Positions 46,286 through 58,380 of a DNA stretch of 64,000 nt are shown here, piece after piece. The position numbers were made by a program, and so were the translations under genes. Source of the stretch: Calliphora vicina (lineage: Eukaryota; Arthropoda; Insecta; Diptera; Calliphoridae); the NCBI RefSeq assembly GCF_958450345.1, contig NC_088784.1, forward strand, positions 44,082,278 through 44,146,277, written 5' to 3'. Below the pieces are notes generated by a model that did not search any database, was not told where the DNA came from, and saw nothing but the letters and a program-made list of their open reading frames with translations. The number at the start of each line of letters is the position of its first letter. Positions within the stretch are counted from its first letter, which is position 1.

Positions 46286-46899
46286 ATTTGTTAAATTATA
46301 TTTGCAAAAATTAGTATTATTAAATGCTTACCTGAATTTTTTCCACTTAAAAGCTTCTTCCTAAATTTGATTCGAAGACCAAGAGGAGGTATTGCTTCCT
46401 TAATGTTTTCACCATTGCAAGCTGTTGTATGTTACCTGAGAAGCTAAAAATGTACAAATAATATATGAAAATTGTTTATAAATTCATTTATAATATTAAC
46501 CAGGGTTTACAATTGCTACTATATTAGCCGTCAATTGCAGTAAATATACATTTTTATCAATCTGCATACTAAAAATATAGTTACTATTATAATTTTGTAT
46601 AACTCTGCTAATATAAATTGCTGTTACTATTCATATATTACTATACAAATTGCAAAGTTAGTTTGCAATTTCTAGTAGCAGATACAACCAGTTGTCAACT
46701 CGTTATTGTAGCACAACAACCAAAATATATGTTCGTGCTATAGCAGCATACACACTTTTTTGCCGAACTAATATTGCGCGTCAGCATTCGTTTTTGTTTT
46801 GTTGTGCTATCAATTTTCTCTGGCAGCAATTTACATTTCTTTGGTTGCTTTGCTATGGTTGCATTGATGCTGCTAGTTATTTTATTGTCAAGTATGTAA

Positions 46900-48149
46900 T
46901 ACGAAATAACGATTATTCATTAGTGTAAATATTTTTGAATCTAACTGAGATATTGACTTGCATTTTTTTTGTAAGACCAAAAATTAAAATATCTAAACAA
47001 GAAAAAAAATGTTCGGAATAAATGTGGATCAAATTGTTCCTAATATGTATTTGCAATCCTATTAAAATTTTGATAAAAATTTTAGTTTTAGAAACTCAAT
47101 AAATATGTAATCTGTAATAAAATCTTTATTTATTAGCAAAACTCAATGAAATTTTCAACGTTTTTTAAATTTGTCATTCCAAATTACAAAGTGTAAAAAA
47201 ACTTTTCAAAAGGTTAAAAGGAATCCCACAATTCCTAAAAATTTAAGCGAAAATCCCGAAAATGGTATTTTTTACAATTTTAACCATATGGTCTACATTT
47301 CCTTCGGGGCTGGGAAAATACTTTGGGGATAAATAGGGAACAAATCAAGGTTTCTAAAGCTGCTTTCCGTTTTTTGATCCCAACTTTGGGATTTTAGAAC
47401 ATGTGGCCCAAAGTTGAAATTTTTATCAAAAGGTCAAATTCCGAAGGACGAAAGGGCAACATGTTCAAAAAATAGGACATGTTTTTTATATCAAAATGTT
47501 CTCTGTAAAGCTACCTTACAGAAAAACATAAAATTGTTATATGTTCTTAAAGAAATTTTTTTTTTAATAAAAAAGATTTAAGTCACCTTTTCATCCAAAA
47601 AACAGCAAAAATCTACTATTTTTTGAATTCTTAAATTGAAAATCGTTTATTTTTGGATCTATAATCGATATTACTCTGAAATATTTTGTATATTACTGAT
47701 AATTTAGTTGTCTAACTAACAAAAAAAAAATCGAGCCCGTTCGGTACAAAAGTACGACCTATATTTTTAAAAAAGCGGACCAAGGTATGGCAAAATTTTA
47801 AAATTTCAATTTTGAAATGCCTATAACTCGAAAAGTATAAGAGATAAATAGCACACACAAGCATATTTTTTCAAGACATAGGCGAGCGCTTTCTAAACAT
47901 ATAAAACTCTTTGAAATCGAATGGGAAACAAAAAAATGGCACGTGTTTAAAAATTTTGCATGACGAAGGTACCCTATTCTGAGCCCCCATAGCGCCGCCC
48001 CTGAGGCATTTGTAGGTCCCATTTCAATAATTTAAACTCGAATACTCCTTGGCTATGCCCGCGTCAAATTTTATCCTGATCAGATCAGCCGTTTAGAAAT
48101 GCCAGATATATTTCAAAAAAATTTTGATTCTGCCCAACTGTACATTGGG
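46900..48149. other. Interior of the hAT-like element, no gene recognised
   Basis: AT-rich. The only ORF of note (47798-48022, minus) has no domain I recognise. Confidence 0.4.
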
Positions 48150-48328
48150 TGTGTTTACTTTTTTTTTTTTTTTTTTCATCATTTATTTATTGTATCTTCA
48201 TTATTTAATGAACTAACAATAAGTGGTTCAAATCTTATATATAATATTATTATTTAATTAGTCCAGCCAGTGCCGGACGAAAAAATTTTGTGTTCATGGT
48301 TGTTTTGGTTAAATTGGCATTCTTCCTT

Positions 48329-50988
48329 CTAGATTAGGTCTGCTGTGTCCCTCCTTCTTAATCGAGTGTGGCCACGGTTATCTAATATGTTGCGGGCCAG
48401 CGGGTTTGGGTGAACTTCAAGTTTTTTTAAATATTTTTGTACGTTTTTCGAGATTTCAGTTTTTACAATGGGCACGTTTAGATCTTTGTGTATATTCGCG
48501 TTTTTGATATACCAGGGGGCAACTGTGATCATTCTTAGAAACTTGTTTTGGCGTCTTTGGATCTTTTCTACATTTGACGCTGAGGCCGTGCCCCATAACT
48601 GTATGCCATAACACCATATCGGTTTTATGATCATGTTATAAAGTAGAAGTTTACAATCTAAACTAAGCGTGGAGTTTCTGCCAATAAGCCAATTAATTTG
48701 AATTGATTTCAATTTCATTTGAGTCAACTTTGCATCTATATGACTTTTCCATGTAAGGCGACGATCGAGATGTATTCCGAGGTATTTCACTTCCGATTGT
48801 TGAATTATTGTTTGGTTATTGATATGAATAGGGGGGCATGATTCTCTACGCAATGTAAATGTAATGTGTGTACATTTTTGCTCGTTGACTTTAATTTTCC
48901 ATTGTTTTAACCATTTTTCTAATTCAAATATGTGGTTTTGTAAGTAACGAGACGCTTCTTGAGGGTTTTCATGAATGCTTAGAATAGCAGTATCATCAGC
49001 AAATGTTGATGTATGAGTGCGATTGTTAGTTGGCATATCAGACGAATACATCAAATATAAAAAAGGTCCCAGGATACTGCCTTGGGGGACTCCAGCTTCA
49101 ATGGGTTGTGCAGTACTTAAAAAGTTTCCCTCTTTAACCTTAAATGTTCGACCAGTTAAATAGCTTTCCAACAGCTTATGTGTGTTTGCCGGTAAATTTT
49201 GACTCAATTTGTATATTAATCCAGCATGCCATACCTTATCAAACGCTTGAGAGATGTCGATGAAGAGTGCAGAACAGTATTTCTTTTCTTCAAACGCTTT
49301 TCTCACCATATTTACAAGTCTATGGGTTTGTTCGATAGTACTGTGTTTTCTTCTAAATCCAAATTGATGATTCGGAATACAATTGTTTTCAGTTAACATC
49401 GGGTACAACTTGTTCATAAGTATCTTCTCAAATAGCTTTGATATATTAGACAATAGGCTGATGGGTCTGTATGATTCTACTTTTGTGTGATCTTTTCCCG
49501 GCTTGGGTATCATGGTAACCAGTGAAACCTTCCATTCTGGAGGATAATATTCAAGTCGTAATATAGCATTAAAAATAAAAAGAATTATTTTTATTGCTAT
49601 CCGGGGTAGCTCCATAAGCATCTTGTTGCTGATCTTATCCATACCAGGCGCTTTCTTGGGATTTAAATCAGCAATAGCATTTTCGATCTCTCGAATCTCA
49701 AAACGTAGGGGTACGGCTGCTCCAAAATAGGGTGCAACAGGTGGCAACTCAATTGCTTCGTTTGATGTGTTCGGTGTAAATACTTTTTTTAAATGATTAA
49801 CAAACAGATTCCCTTTTTCAGTATCATTTCTTGCCCAACCACCACTTGAATTTCGCAAGGGGGACTTACATATAACGGGTCTTTTAAGATTTTTTGTTGC
49901 TCGCCATAATGAGTAATCCGATTGTGGGGTTGCGTCCAGGCTTTCTAAATATTTATTCAATGATTCCATTTTTCGAAATTCCAAGAGCTTTTTAAGTCTT
50001 TTTATACAATCTTTAAGCTTCGATTTTAGTTGGGGGATCTGTGCAATTGCCACTCTCTTCGAAATCTTCTTTTTTCATTTAAGAGCCGTTCGACATCTGC
50101 AGAATTAATTCTATTATATCTGAATTTTCGGGGTGTTTGGCTAGCATGTTGAGCAGCCATTCTGAGATTTTTATCGAAATTGATAAGAGAGTGATCGATA
50201 TTTTCTGGTGTTCTTAGCGGTATGTTTTCCGAGCAATGTGTACTGAGGTATTTTTTATATTTGAGCCAATTTATTCTTGTGCCTGCCATCGCTAAATTAC
50301 CAGTCGGGGATACAATTTCTAGGGGGCTCAATAAAGTAATAATAGTGGGTGAGTGATCTGAAGATAGTTCCAGCGAGGATTCAATTTGAATCATTTCTCT
50401 AGGGATATTTTTCATCACGCTAAAATCAATAACATCCGGTATTTTTCGTGGGTCAGTAGGCCAGTAAGTAGGTTGGCCGCTCGAAAGCACATGCAAACCC
50501 ATTTTAGAGATTGAGTCGAACAAAACACGACCTTTAGGGGTAATCAGTCGTGATCCCCAGAATGTGTGCTTAGCATTATAATCGCCAGCAGCCAGGAAAC
50601 GGGGGCCTAGTGATTTAAAAAATCTATTATATTGACTTTCTGTAATTGAGAATCTTGGGGGTGAGTATATCGATGAAATCACTAAGTTTCGATGAAAATC
50701 TTCAAGACAGATTGTAGTAGCTTGAAGATAATCTTCGCAAAAATCACACATTAAGTAGTGTTTTATTCGAGCTTTTATTAAAATTGCCGAGCCTCCGCAT
50801 GCTCTACCTCTGGGATCTTTGGTGTCATATATTACATATCCATTTATTCGAAAGGAACTTCTGGACGTCAAATGAGTTTCAGAAACCAGCATTACATCAA
50901 TTTGTTGGTTTCTTAAAAAATATTCGAGTTCGTTTTTGTGTTGGCGTATGCCGTTTGCATTCCAAAAACATATTCTTAGGCAGTTCAT
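48329..50988 (-). pseudogene. Jockey LINE family B ORF2 (endonuclease plus RT), one frameshift
   Basis: Begins at 50988 (ATG overlapping the ORF1 stop as ATGA). The first 320 codons are the APE-type endonuclease and linker: CFWNANGIRQHKNE, SETHLTSR, GDYNAKHTFWGSRL, SSDHSPT. The other 574 codons (50053-48329) hold RT: APGMDKISNKML, SYRPISLLSNISKLFEKILM, GVPQGSILGP, FADDTAIL (catalytic) and the C-terminal PIWCYGIQLWGTASASNVEK. The break falls at a run of five C (minus strand, about 50035-50040); the same position in the 37-38 kb copy shows the frame continuing. A one-base homopolymer difference is the sole defect, so it may be a sequencing error. Confidence 0.9.
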
Positions 50989-52562
50989 GGTCTGTTAAGC
51001 ACAGCCTGCAATAACATTGATTGCATCTTAAGCATTTCTTGCATCATGTTACTCATTGAGTTTGTAAAGTTATTTACCGATTGCACAAGAGTTTCTATTG
51101 TAGATTCTAGTCGGGTAAAATTGAAAATTGGCGTTTGCTCTCTTACCTCTGGGTTCATATTTTCGTTTTGGGGTTGACGGACTTGCGGCTGAGTTTGGTT
51201 GTTTCTAAGTACATTTGCATATGTTACTTTGTTGTCATATGTCTGTTGCAACGGGGGGTAGTTCAAATTGATGTTATTTAATGGCTGAGCGGGGAAAATC
51301 TTTGGTTTCTGGCTTTGTGATTTTTTAACAATTGAGTAGACAGGACAACCCCTGGAGTTTGCTGTGTGGTTACCTCCGCAATTGCTGCATTTTTTTATTT
51401 TAGGATCATCTTTAGATTTGTTACATTGGGATGTGTTATGCAACTCCCCGCAAATGACACATACTGGTGGCAATTTGCAATATGCCTTGGTGTGTCCATA
51501 TTCTTGGCAATTCATACATTGAACGGGGCCAAATCGTTTGTGTGGTTCTTCTACCGTAATTTTACGATGCAATAAGTACTTCAAGTTATATATGGGATGT
51601 GTTTCATTTTTTTTCAGGTTTATGTCACCGGGTTCAAGTTCAACACGGAAGAGTGGTTGGGGTATTTTTTCGCGATTTCTAATATTTATCACATTTTTTG
51701 TCTTATAGCCTTTATCTTCTAAGCTTTGCTTTATTTCGAGTGGTTCAACATTACAGTCAATACCCTTTATTACAACTTGTAGACCCTTGCTTCCTTTCAG
51801 CTGATAAGTGTAAAAACTTTTCTTTTGAGTTTCAAAATATGTTACAACCTTTCTATAATCGTTTTCACTATTGACCTGTATTTTAGTTTCATGAATCGTG
51901 CCTTTCTTGATTGGGATTACGTAAAAAGAGTTCTCTCCTATTAATGAGATCAGGCTCTGAACCAGTGGATTCGAATTATTTTCTCTCAAGTAAATGGGGG
52001 GTGGTTTTGTAGAATGGATTTTATTTACTGGTTCATTAGTTTCACATTCCAGAATAGAAAAACGATTTTCATTGTTTAGTCTATGAGGTTCACTATCCTT
52101 ATATAATTTGGCCAAGGGTGCCGCTTTCGAGGACTTGGGACTTCGTGCCCGTTTTAAAACTGTAATATACCGGTCCATTCCAACCTGTATTTGGGATTTA
52201 TTTTCATTATTTAATGGTTGACTAATCTTGGGTACAGCGCCGCTTAATGGGTTAATTTTATTTGTAGTTAGTGTGGTGGATTTCGTATCTGAAGCTGATA
52301 TAGCTAGCATACTTTCAGGCATAGATAAAATATTTTTATTTTCTGATTGAGTTGAATTTTCTTTTGTTTGACAATCATTAGTTGTTGTCAATGCGGGGGA
52401 ACAAGAACGAGCGCGGTTAACAGGTTTGGCTGTTAAAAACAAGTTGTCATCTATTCTTCTGTTTGTTTTGTTTATATTTTTTTCGTCTACATTAACTGTA
52501 ACGTATGCATTTCTGCCGTTTACACTTAACCTTCGCTCACTGTTTTCGTTGAAGAGACTCAT
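50985..52562 (-). CDS. Jockey LINE family B ORF1 (Gag-like), intact
   Basis: 525 residues. The N-terminal third is polar and low complexity. A central domain follows (KKSFYTYQLKGSKGLQVVIK, NVEPLEIKQSLEDKGYKTKN), similar to family A. Three zinc knuckles come next (CMNCQEYGHTKAYC, CVICGELHNTSQC, CSNCGGNHTANSRGC) near residues 345-405. The C-terminus is Gln/Asn-rich and then coiled-coil-like (LESTIETLVQSVNNFTNSMS). The family binds LINE RNA and targets the RNP. It overlaps ORF2 by ATGA. Domain order matches family A but the sequence is clearly different, so these are two related families. Confidence 0.92.
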   Translation of the reverse strand: MSLFNENSERRLSVNGRNAYVTVNVDEKNINKTNRRIDDNLFLTAKPVNRARSCSPALTTTNDCQTKENSTQSENKNILSMPESMLAISASDTKSTTLTTNKINPLSGAVPKISQPLNNENKSQIQVGMDRYITVLKRARSPKSSKAAPLAKLYKDSEPHRLNNENRFSILECETNEPVNKIHSTKPPPIYLRENNSNPLVQSLISLIGENSFYVIPIKKGTIHETKIQVNSENDYRKVVTYFETQKKSFYTYQLKGSKGLQVVIKGIDCNVEPLEIKQSLEDKGYKTKNVINIRNREKIPQPLFRVELEPGDINLKKNETHPIYNLKYLLHRKITVEEPHKRFGPVQCMNCQEYGHTKAYCKLPPVCVICGELHNTSQCNKSKDDPKIKKCSNCGGNHTANSRGCPVYSIVKKSQSQKPKIFPAQPLNNINLNYPPLQQTYDNKVTYANVLRNNQTQPQVRQPQNENMNPEVREQTPIFNFTRLESTIETLVQSVNNFTNSMSNMMQEMLKMQSMLLQAVLNRP

Positions 52563-53249
52563 TTAAGAGTATTTGTAATTACTTTCGTTAACACTCTTGA
52601 TCTTTATTTAATAGTCAATGCACAAAAAAGGTTCAAAAAAAGAAAAAAAATATAAAGAATTTTTTTTTTACTTATTTGTCTTTTAGTTGTTGTTTTGATT
52701 TTTTATTTAATAATATTATTAAAAAAAAAAGCGTCCTTTCGCGTAAATAATAAACAGGTGATATTTATATTTATTTTCCGATAGATACATTAAAATAACG
52801 AGTTAACTCGGAGTAAAAATAAACACGTCCGAACTGAACTGAACTAGAACTGTGTTTACTGATATGTTGTTATGCACTTATCAAGAACAGCAACTGATAG
52901 CATCAATTGCAGAAATGTCAATTGTGCTATAGCACAACTACAGAAGTGTGTATTTTTGCTAGAAAAGTTTGCCAGCACAACAAAATAAAACGAATGGAGT
53001 GCAATATTAGCACGACAGAAAAACTGTGTGTGGTACTAAAGCACGAACATATATTTTGGTGGATATGCAATGGATTGTGTTTGCTACTAAAAATTGCAGA
53101 CTAGCATTGCAATTTTAATAGTAATACGAACGAACAGTATGAATATTTATATTAGCTGATTGTGATGAAATGAGATAATTTCATATTTATTGCATAGTCA
53201 AATGTAAGAAATATGTTGCTAGAGCTGAATATCGAAACCCTGATATTAA

Positions 53250-53399
53250 CTATACGATATTAAAGATTTACCCCCATATTCTCAAACAATTTTCAAAGGT
53301 TTATAAAACAATATTACCATATAAAATTCGTTTTATAAACCTGTGATAAATTTACAAAATATTTATTAATATGAGGATAAATCATTAATATCGTATAGT
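53250..53399. repeat. 150-bp double hairpin
   Basis: CTATACGATATTAAAGATTT at the left pairs with AATCATTAATATCGTATAG at the right, and an inner GGTTTATAAAAC ... GTTTTATAAACC forms a second stem. It may be a small MITE. It abuts the target duplication of the hAT element. Confidence 0.6.
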
Positions 53400-53524
53400 T
53401 ATTTTTATATTTTTCTAAGTGACTGTACTTGTATTTTTGCAATAAGAAACATATTTTTCATTTGTGGTACAAAAATACCATCAGTTCAAGGACAAAAAAC
53501 AGTCATTTATACTAATACACACAA

Positions 53525-53690
53525 CGGCGCAAACAACAAATTGTGCACATGTAAATACATATATAGGTGTTTGTGTGCCTATAATATAGACACACAAACA
53601 TCAAGCACGAGAATTCTTAAACTAAGAACAAAATACTTGTATTATTTGTTTACAAGTGCACATTTTGTTGTTGCGTCTTAAAAACCTGTT
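53525..53690. mobile_element. Palindromic MITE-like repeat, copy 1
   Basis: GCGCAAACAACAAATTGTGC at the left and TGCACATTTTGTTGTTGCG at the right form long arms around GTGTTTGTGTGCCTATAATA. The same sequence occurs inverted at about 63530-63660. Confidence 0.55.
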
Positions 53691-53709
53691 TATAAACGAT
53701 ATGCGTAAC

Positions 53710-54348
53710 TACCCTGCAGTTCATTGCACTAGTTCCGCTACGTCGTATTCGTTGGCCACTAAAAACTACTACTAGTGAATTTTCAACCCACTCGCAACGT
53801 TATTGACTGGTGAATTTAACACGGGGATGTCATTGCAAGTGGCCGATTGGCACATTCTGCATAACACTTCACTATTAAATTCAATAGTGAAAATACTCCA
53901 GCATTTGAGAAAAAAAGAAAAAATTTATTTTTCTGAGAGCGGTTGAACACATAACCTCTCGTTTTCTAGTCAAATCCTCTAACCACTAAACCACAGAGCT
54001 TTTATTTGTACTGTTCTCTAATTGTTATTAAGAATAACATGTGAGTCTACTCTCTATTTATGCATTTTTTACATCATCACTGAGAATGAAAACACAAACG
54101 GCAACATTCAGCATTACATGTGGCCATCGAAGTGGTTATTTTAGAGGATTTTATTTTTCTTGAATTTATTTTCAAAAACTAAAGACAAATATCTGACTAT
54201 TGTTTATTACTGAATATGCTGGTGAAATGTAGTGCAAATGATAACCATTTAACTACCACTTTACCAGCCACAGCGAACTAGTGTGTTGTACAAGTAGTAA
54301 TATATCTAGTGTAAGGTTTCCAATTGACACTTTTCAAACTACTGGGTA
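53710..54348. mobile_element. Possible MITE with TACCC ends containing a tRNA-like head
   Basis: TACCCTGCAGTTC and CAAACTACTGGGTA are imperfect inverted ends. On the minus strand 54002-53939 reads GTGGTTTAGTGGTTAGAGG ... GTTATGTGTTCAACCGC, an A-box/B-box pair of tRNA type with ATTTGACTAGAAAACGAG between, like 17825-17845. No acceptor stem can form, so it is SINE-like and not a tRNA gene. Confidence 0.4.
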
Positions 54349-54535
54349 CATACATATGTATGTGTGTGTTAGTTAGGCTTGCCAGATCGAAATCGGTAAT
54401 AAGCTTGACATTCAGAAGAAAAAACTTGATTTTTCTTGACAACTTAAAATTCAGTTAAATTAACAAAAGAAAAATTATATATTTTTTTCATTTAATTTAA
54501 TTTAAACAATGAATATTTTACAGTGTTTGAGGATA
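54349..54535. other. Spacer, AT-rich
   Basis: Begins with GGCTTGCCAGATCGAAATCG, which resembles the end of the MITE at 11467 and may be one end of an older element. Its partner was not found. Confidence 0.3.
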
Positions 54536-54537
54536 TA

Positions 54538-55083
54538 CAGTGAATGTCACTTAAAATCGTACACCATCGTAGTCAAATTTTATTCATTACTTTTAGAAAG
54601 TTGATGTTTTGGAAATATTTTAAAATTCTATTTTTATATTGTGTGTGCTATTACCTATCAGAAAATTGGGTATAATTTTAATTGCCCTTATCCACAAATA
54701 AAAAAATTGGATAAGACTGTCAGTGCCCAGAATATCAACGCTTCATTTAAAATTGTAAAGGCACTAAAAAATAGCAAATGATACCCTACAAAGTATTAGG
54801 ATTATTTAATATTAACATTTTTTTTAATTTTTAAAGTTTTAATTATAATTTAATATAATTGTACGAATTTAAGTGAAATATGAATTTTGTGATGTTCTTT
54901 AATTTTCATCAATATTTTTTTTAACGAATTGAGGTTTTGTTAACTTTTTTGTTGAAATACATATTTTTGGTTCCAATTAATAAAATTACTTTTAATTTTT
55001 TATATAATCACCTATTATTGCCTGTATAATTTCATAATATTTAAAAAAAAAATATGTTGTACGATTTTGAGTGACACTCACTG
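54538..55083 (+). mobile_element. Tc1/mariner-type MITE, copy 2
   Basis: 546 bp with the same ends as the copy at 4055; TA on each side (54536-54537 and 55084-55085). Very similar to copy 1 along its length. Confidence 0.88.
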
Positions 55084-55300
55084 TATAAGGGATATTTCAA
55101 ATAAAACAGTTAAAAATAGAACTACGTTAATACGTAAATATTTTTTTATTAACAAAACAAGTAATAAAATTTCATTTAATTCAGACTTTTCATTACTAAA
55201 CTAATATTAACAAAAACTTAAAGAAAAAAACTAAAATTTAAATTGAAGCGCAGTTAATTTTTAAATCCATTTATTTTTCCACATGTATTTGGTATTCTTA

Positions 55301-55562
55301 GGGCCATTATTTCAACTTGCCGTTACCCACTGTCTATACTTGACAAATATTCATCATAACAATAAATGACATTTGTTGTCAAGACAAAGTTGTCTAAGCA
55401 AAAGCACTAACAATTTTATCATAACGAAGCAATAATACTAATAAATGGAGACTATACCTGATTGAAGTTTAACCATTTTGAAGTTTATCATGATAAAAAT
55501 TTATCAGGTATAACCAGGGGGTTATAGTTAAAGGTAACTTTAAGCAATAGAAAAAAGTACCC
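55301..55562. mobile_element. PIF/Harbinger-type MITE
   Basis: 262 bp with GGGCCATTATTTC and AATAGAAAAAAGTACCC ends and GTTACC / GGTAAC subterminal matches, flanked by TTA (55298-55300 and 55563-55565). TTA duplication and GGG-starting ends fit PIF/Harbinger MITEs. Confidence 0.6.
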
Positions 55563-55958
55563 TTAGTAACAGATTTAATCAAATAATTAATGTAAGTAAA
55601 TACTGCTTAAAATTTCTACAATTTTCATAACAATTTTGTATAAGAAATTTATACTTTTTGAAAGCTAACTCTACGTAAAATATTTGCATTTTTAATAGAA
55701 AAATATTTTTAGTTGTCAAAAGTTTGAAAAATAAACTAAATCCGCCTATGCTTTTGACTTGGCAAATTAATTTGGTGGAAAAATTTCTAAAACTACTTTT
55801 TAGCTTGACAAATGACATTTTTTCTTGATTCTTGACAGGCAGCTTGACAATAGTAAGTCAAAAGAAACAAGTAAGAGTGCTATATTCGGCTATGCCGAAT
55901 CTTATATACCCTTCACCTTTGTTGTGGATGCATTATTATTTTTTATAATTAGTATATA

Positions 55959-57563
55959 CAGTCAGCGTCAAAAGAAAGTGTACAACTTGTTTTTACATTT
56001 AAAACGTTTTATTTACACATTAAAAAACAATTTTTTCTCCAGTTCTAGTATATTTAACAAAACACTTGATTGTTCTCTTGCAATATATAAACAAAAAACT
56101 AAACTATTTCAACTGCAACAAAAACAGTAACAACAAAACCAAAAATACTCCATTTTTAACGCGTCAGAAAAAAGTGTACACATTTAGAATTGCAATACGA
56201 TTTTTCTAGCTACATAAAAAAATATATTGTTATTCTTTATTTTTGCCTAGATTATAATTTTTTGGGGATCTTGCTGCTAGTCTCATGAGATTTTAAGATA
56301 GTAGCTTTTCTTGTTTGATCGCGAGAACTTTAAAACCAAAATGGGAAAACAAACTGCAATTGAAACAAGAAAGTAAGTCATAAAATTTAAAAATGAAGGC
56401 AAATCGTCACGTGAAATCTCCTCTATAATAGGAAGAAGCCATAATACTGTAAAAAAAATTATAGACAAACAAAAAAATTTAGAATTTTAGAAGATCAGCA
56501 ACGTGCCGGATCACCAAAACGCCTTAACAACCTTGAAATACGATCGATTGTGAGAGCAGTGAAGAAAGTATTCACAGTAAGTGCAGTAAAATTATGCGAA
56601 GAATTAACAGATTCGTCTGGAGTGAGAGTTAGTAACAGTACGGTTCGCCGAGCGCTACACCCAAATGCTCTATATGGTGGAGTTCCGAGAGAATAACCCC
56701 ACATTTCCAAACGAAATAAAGAGCGACTTCGAGAATTCGCAAACAGGTATAAAAACCAAGAAAATTGTTTTGGAATAATGTGCTGTTTACGGACGAAAGC
56801 AAGTTTGAGATTTTCGGAAGTAAAAAAAGGAGTAAAATTTGGAGAAGCATGGTGGTGGTTAGGTGATGGTGTGGGGGTGTATGGCGGCAAGTGGCATGGG
56901 AAAACTCATATTTATTGATAGTTTAATGAGCAAAACCGATTACCTAAACATTCTTATAGAAAATATGGAACCCATCATTAGAAAATTAAATCTAGACCGA
57001 ACCTGGATCTTCCAACAGGACAACTATCCGAAGCATACTTCTTAACTTGTTAAAGAATGGTTGTTGTATCATACACCGAAACAACTGGAACAACCCCCAC
57101 AGTCACCGAACATTAATCCCATTGAACATCTGTGGTAGCATTTGGACAGACAGATCAGAAAATGAAATATTACCAGCAATGACTCTCTACACGAAATCCT
57201 GCAGGAAGAGTGGTTCAACATCCCAACATCGGTGACATCAAAATTGGTAGAAACAATGCCAAGGAGGCTTGAAACTGTTTTAAAACCCAAAAGATGTCAA
57301 ATAAAATACTAAACACGTTTTATCTTCTAATTTCCCTAAACTGTACACTTTCTTTTGACGCGTTAAAAATGGAGTATTTTTGGTTTTGTTGTTACTGTTT
57401 TTGTTGCAGTTGAACTAGTTTAGTTTTTTGTTTATATATTGCAAGAGAACAATTAAATGTTTTATTAAATATACTAGAACTGGAGAACAAATAGTTTTTT
57501 AATATGTAAATAAAATGTTTTAAATGTAAAAACAAGTTGTACACTTTCTTTAGACGCTGACTG
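55959..57563 (+). mobile_element. Tc1-like transposon with IR/DR ends
   Basis: 1605 bp flanked by TA (55957-55958 and 57564-57565). Terminal inverted repeats of about 220 bp start CAGTCAGCGTC. Each holds an outer and an inner 19-bp direct repeat of the type GCGTCAAAAGAAAGTGTAC (55965-55983, 56161-56179, 57343-57361, 57539-57557), the IR/DR arrangement known from Sleeping Beauty-like and some insect Tc1 elements. The encoded transposase is broken. Confidence 0.92.
56341..57290 (+). pseudogene. Tc1 family DD34E transposase, inactivated
   Basis: The start region MGKQTAIETRK runs into an in-frame stop, after which the same frame gives a helix-turn-helix (SSREISSIIGRSHNTVKKII). Later frames show VLFTDESKFEIFGS (first Asp, codon at 56792), MVWGCMAASGMGKLIFID, WIFQQDNYPKHTS (second Asp, 57019) and SPNINPIEHLW (Glu, 57124). 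The second Asp and the Glu are separated by 34 codons in one frame, hence DD34E. At least three stops and several frameshifts destroy it. The family catalyses cut-and-paste transposition into TA. Confidence 0.88.
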
Positions 57564-58380
57564 TAGGTATGTATGTACATTGCCCACTTTCAGCTTACAG
57601 CATCCTAAATTTATCAAGAACACAAAAAACAACAACAACACCAAACGAAACAGAACACCAAAAGAAAAAACAAAAACAAAATACGCAAGGCAATGAAACC
57701 AACACACATCCAAACATACGTTTAATTGTATAAAAAACAACAACAACGCCAAAAGAAACAAAATACGCAAAGCATGCACATTCAAACATACGATTTGTTG
57801 ATTTTTTGTCAAAAAACCAACACACAACCAAACAAAAGTTTAGTTGTATAAAAAACAACAACAACGCCAAAAGAAACAAAACACAAAAAAAAAAAAATAC
57901 GCAAAGCTTGCACATCCAAAAACATACGTTTTGTTGCTTTTTTGCCAAAGCATGCAATACATTGTGTTTTTTGATGAAATTTTCAGAGGTTGTCTCGGAT
58001 TTTTGCTCATATCTCCGTTATTTATGGACGGATTTTGCTGATTTTAAATAGCAAAATTCTCGAAAGTATGTCTGACAGAATTGTTGAAGATTTGGATCCC
58101 GGAGATATCTGGGGCCTTCAGAAAATTGATTTCAACAGACAGACAGACGGACATGGCTTAATCGACCCCGCTATCTATAAGGATCCAGAATATATACACT
58201 TTATAGGGTCGGAAATGAAAAATGTAGAAATTACAAACGGAATGACAAACTTTAATGACCTTGTAAAAAGAAACGTATCCAAAGTTTTCGATTGACTTGC
58301 TGAATTATGTTTTATAAATAGAATAACTGTATTATTTATAAATAAATCACTAATTATGTATAAATAAATTATAGACTTAC

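Larger units (their letters stand above)
48160..52850 (-). mobile_element. Nearly intact Jockey-clade LINE, family B
   Basis: 4691 bp with 5' UTR (52850-52563), ORF1, ORF2, 3' UTR and a 17-nt A tail (48160-48176). A perfect 10-bp duplication TGTGTTTACT lies at 48150-48159 and 52851-52860. Full length, open ORF1, a single frameshift in ORF2 and the unmutated duplication indicate a recent insertion. GGACGTG, a DPE-like heptamer, sits at 52824-52830, 21 nt from the 5' end. Confidence 0.92.
46501..53242. mobile_element. hAT-like element (CAGGGTTT ends) hosting a Jockey LINE
   Basis: CAGGGTTT at the left, AAACCCTG at the right, perfect duplication ATATTAAC (46493-46500 and 53243-53250). The subterminal regions form a long imperfect inverted repeat: 46640-46880 pairs with 52870-53110 (e.g. 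GCACGAACATATATTTTGGT). Without the LINE it is about 2.0 kb. No transposase domain was found in 46.9-48.1 kb. Confidence 0.85.
55868..58253 (-). mobile_element. DINE-1-like Helentron, copy D, interrupted by Tc1
   Basis: Reversed relative to copies A-C: the 3' end (CAAGTAAGAG, TTCGGCTATGCCGAA hairpin) is at 55868. The core GT repeat appears as its complement at 57590-57960, and the GTCTGTCTG / CCGACCCTATAAAG block at 58130-58215. The 5' end stops at 58253, missing the terminal ATACCCTTC, so it is slightly 5'-truncated. The Tc1 element at 55959-57563 is inserted near its 3' end. Confidence 0.78.

Noticed and set aside
54538..55083. Possible CRISPR-like or satellite array because the same block occurs three times
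   Set aside because: The copies are dispersed, in both orientations, and flanked by TA with inverted ends: a MITE.
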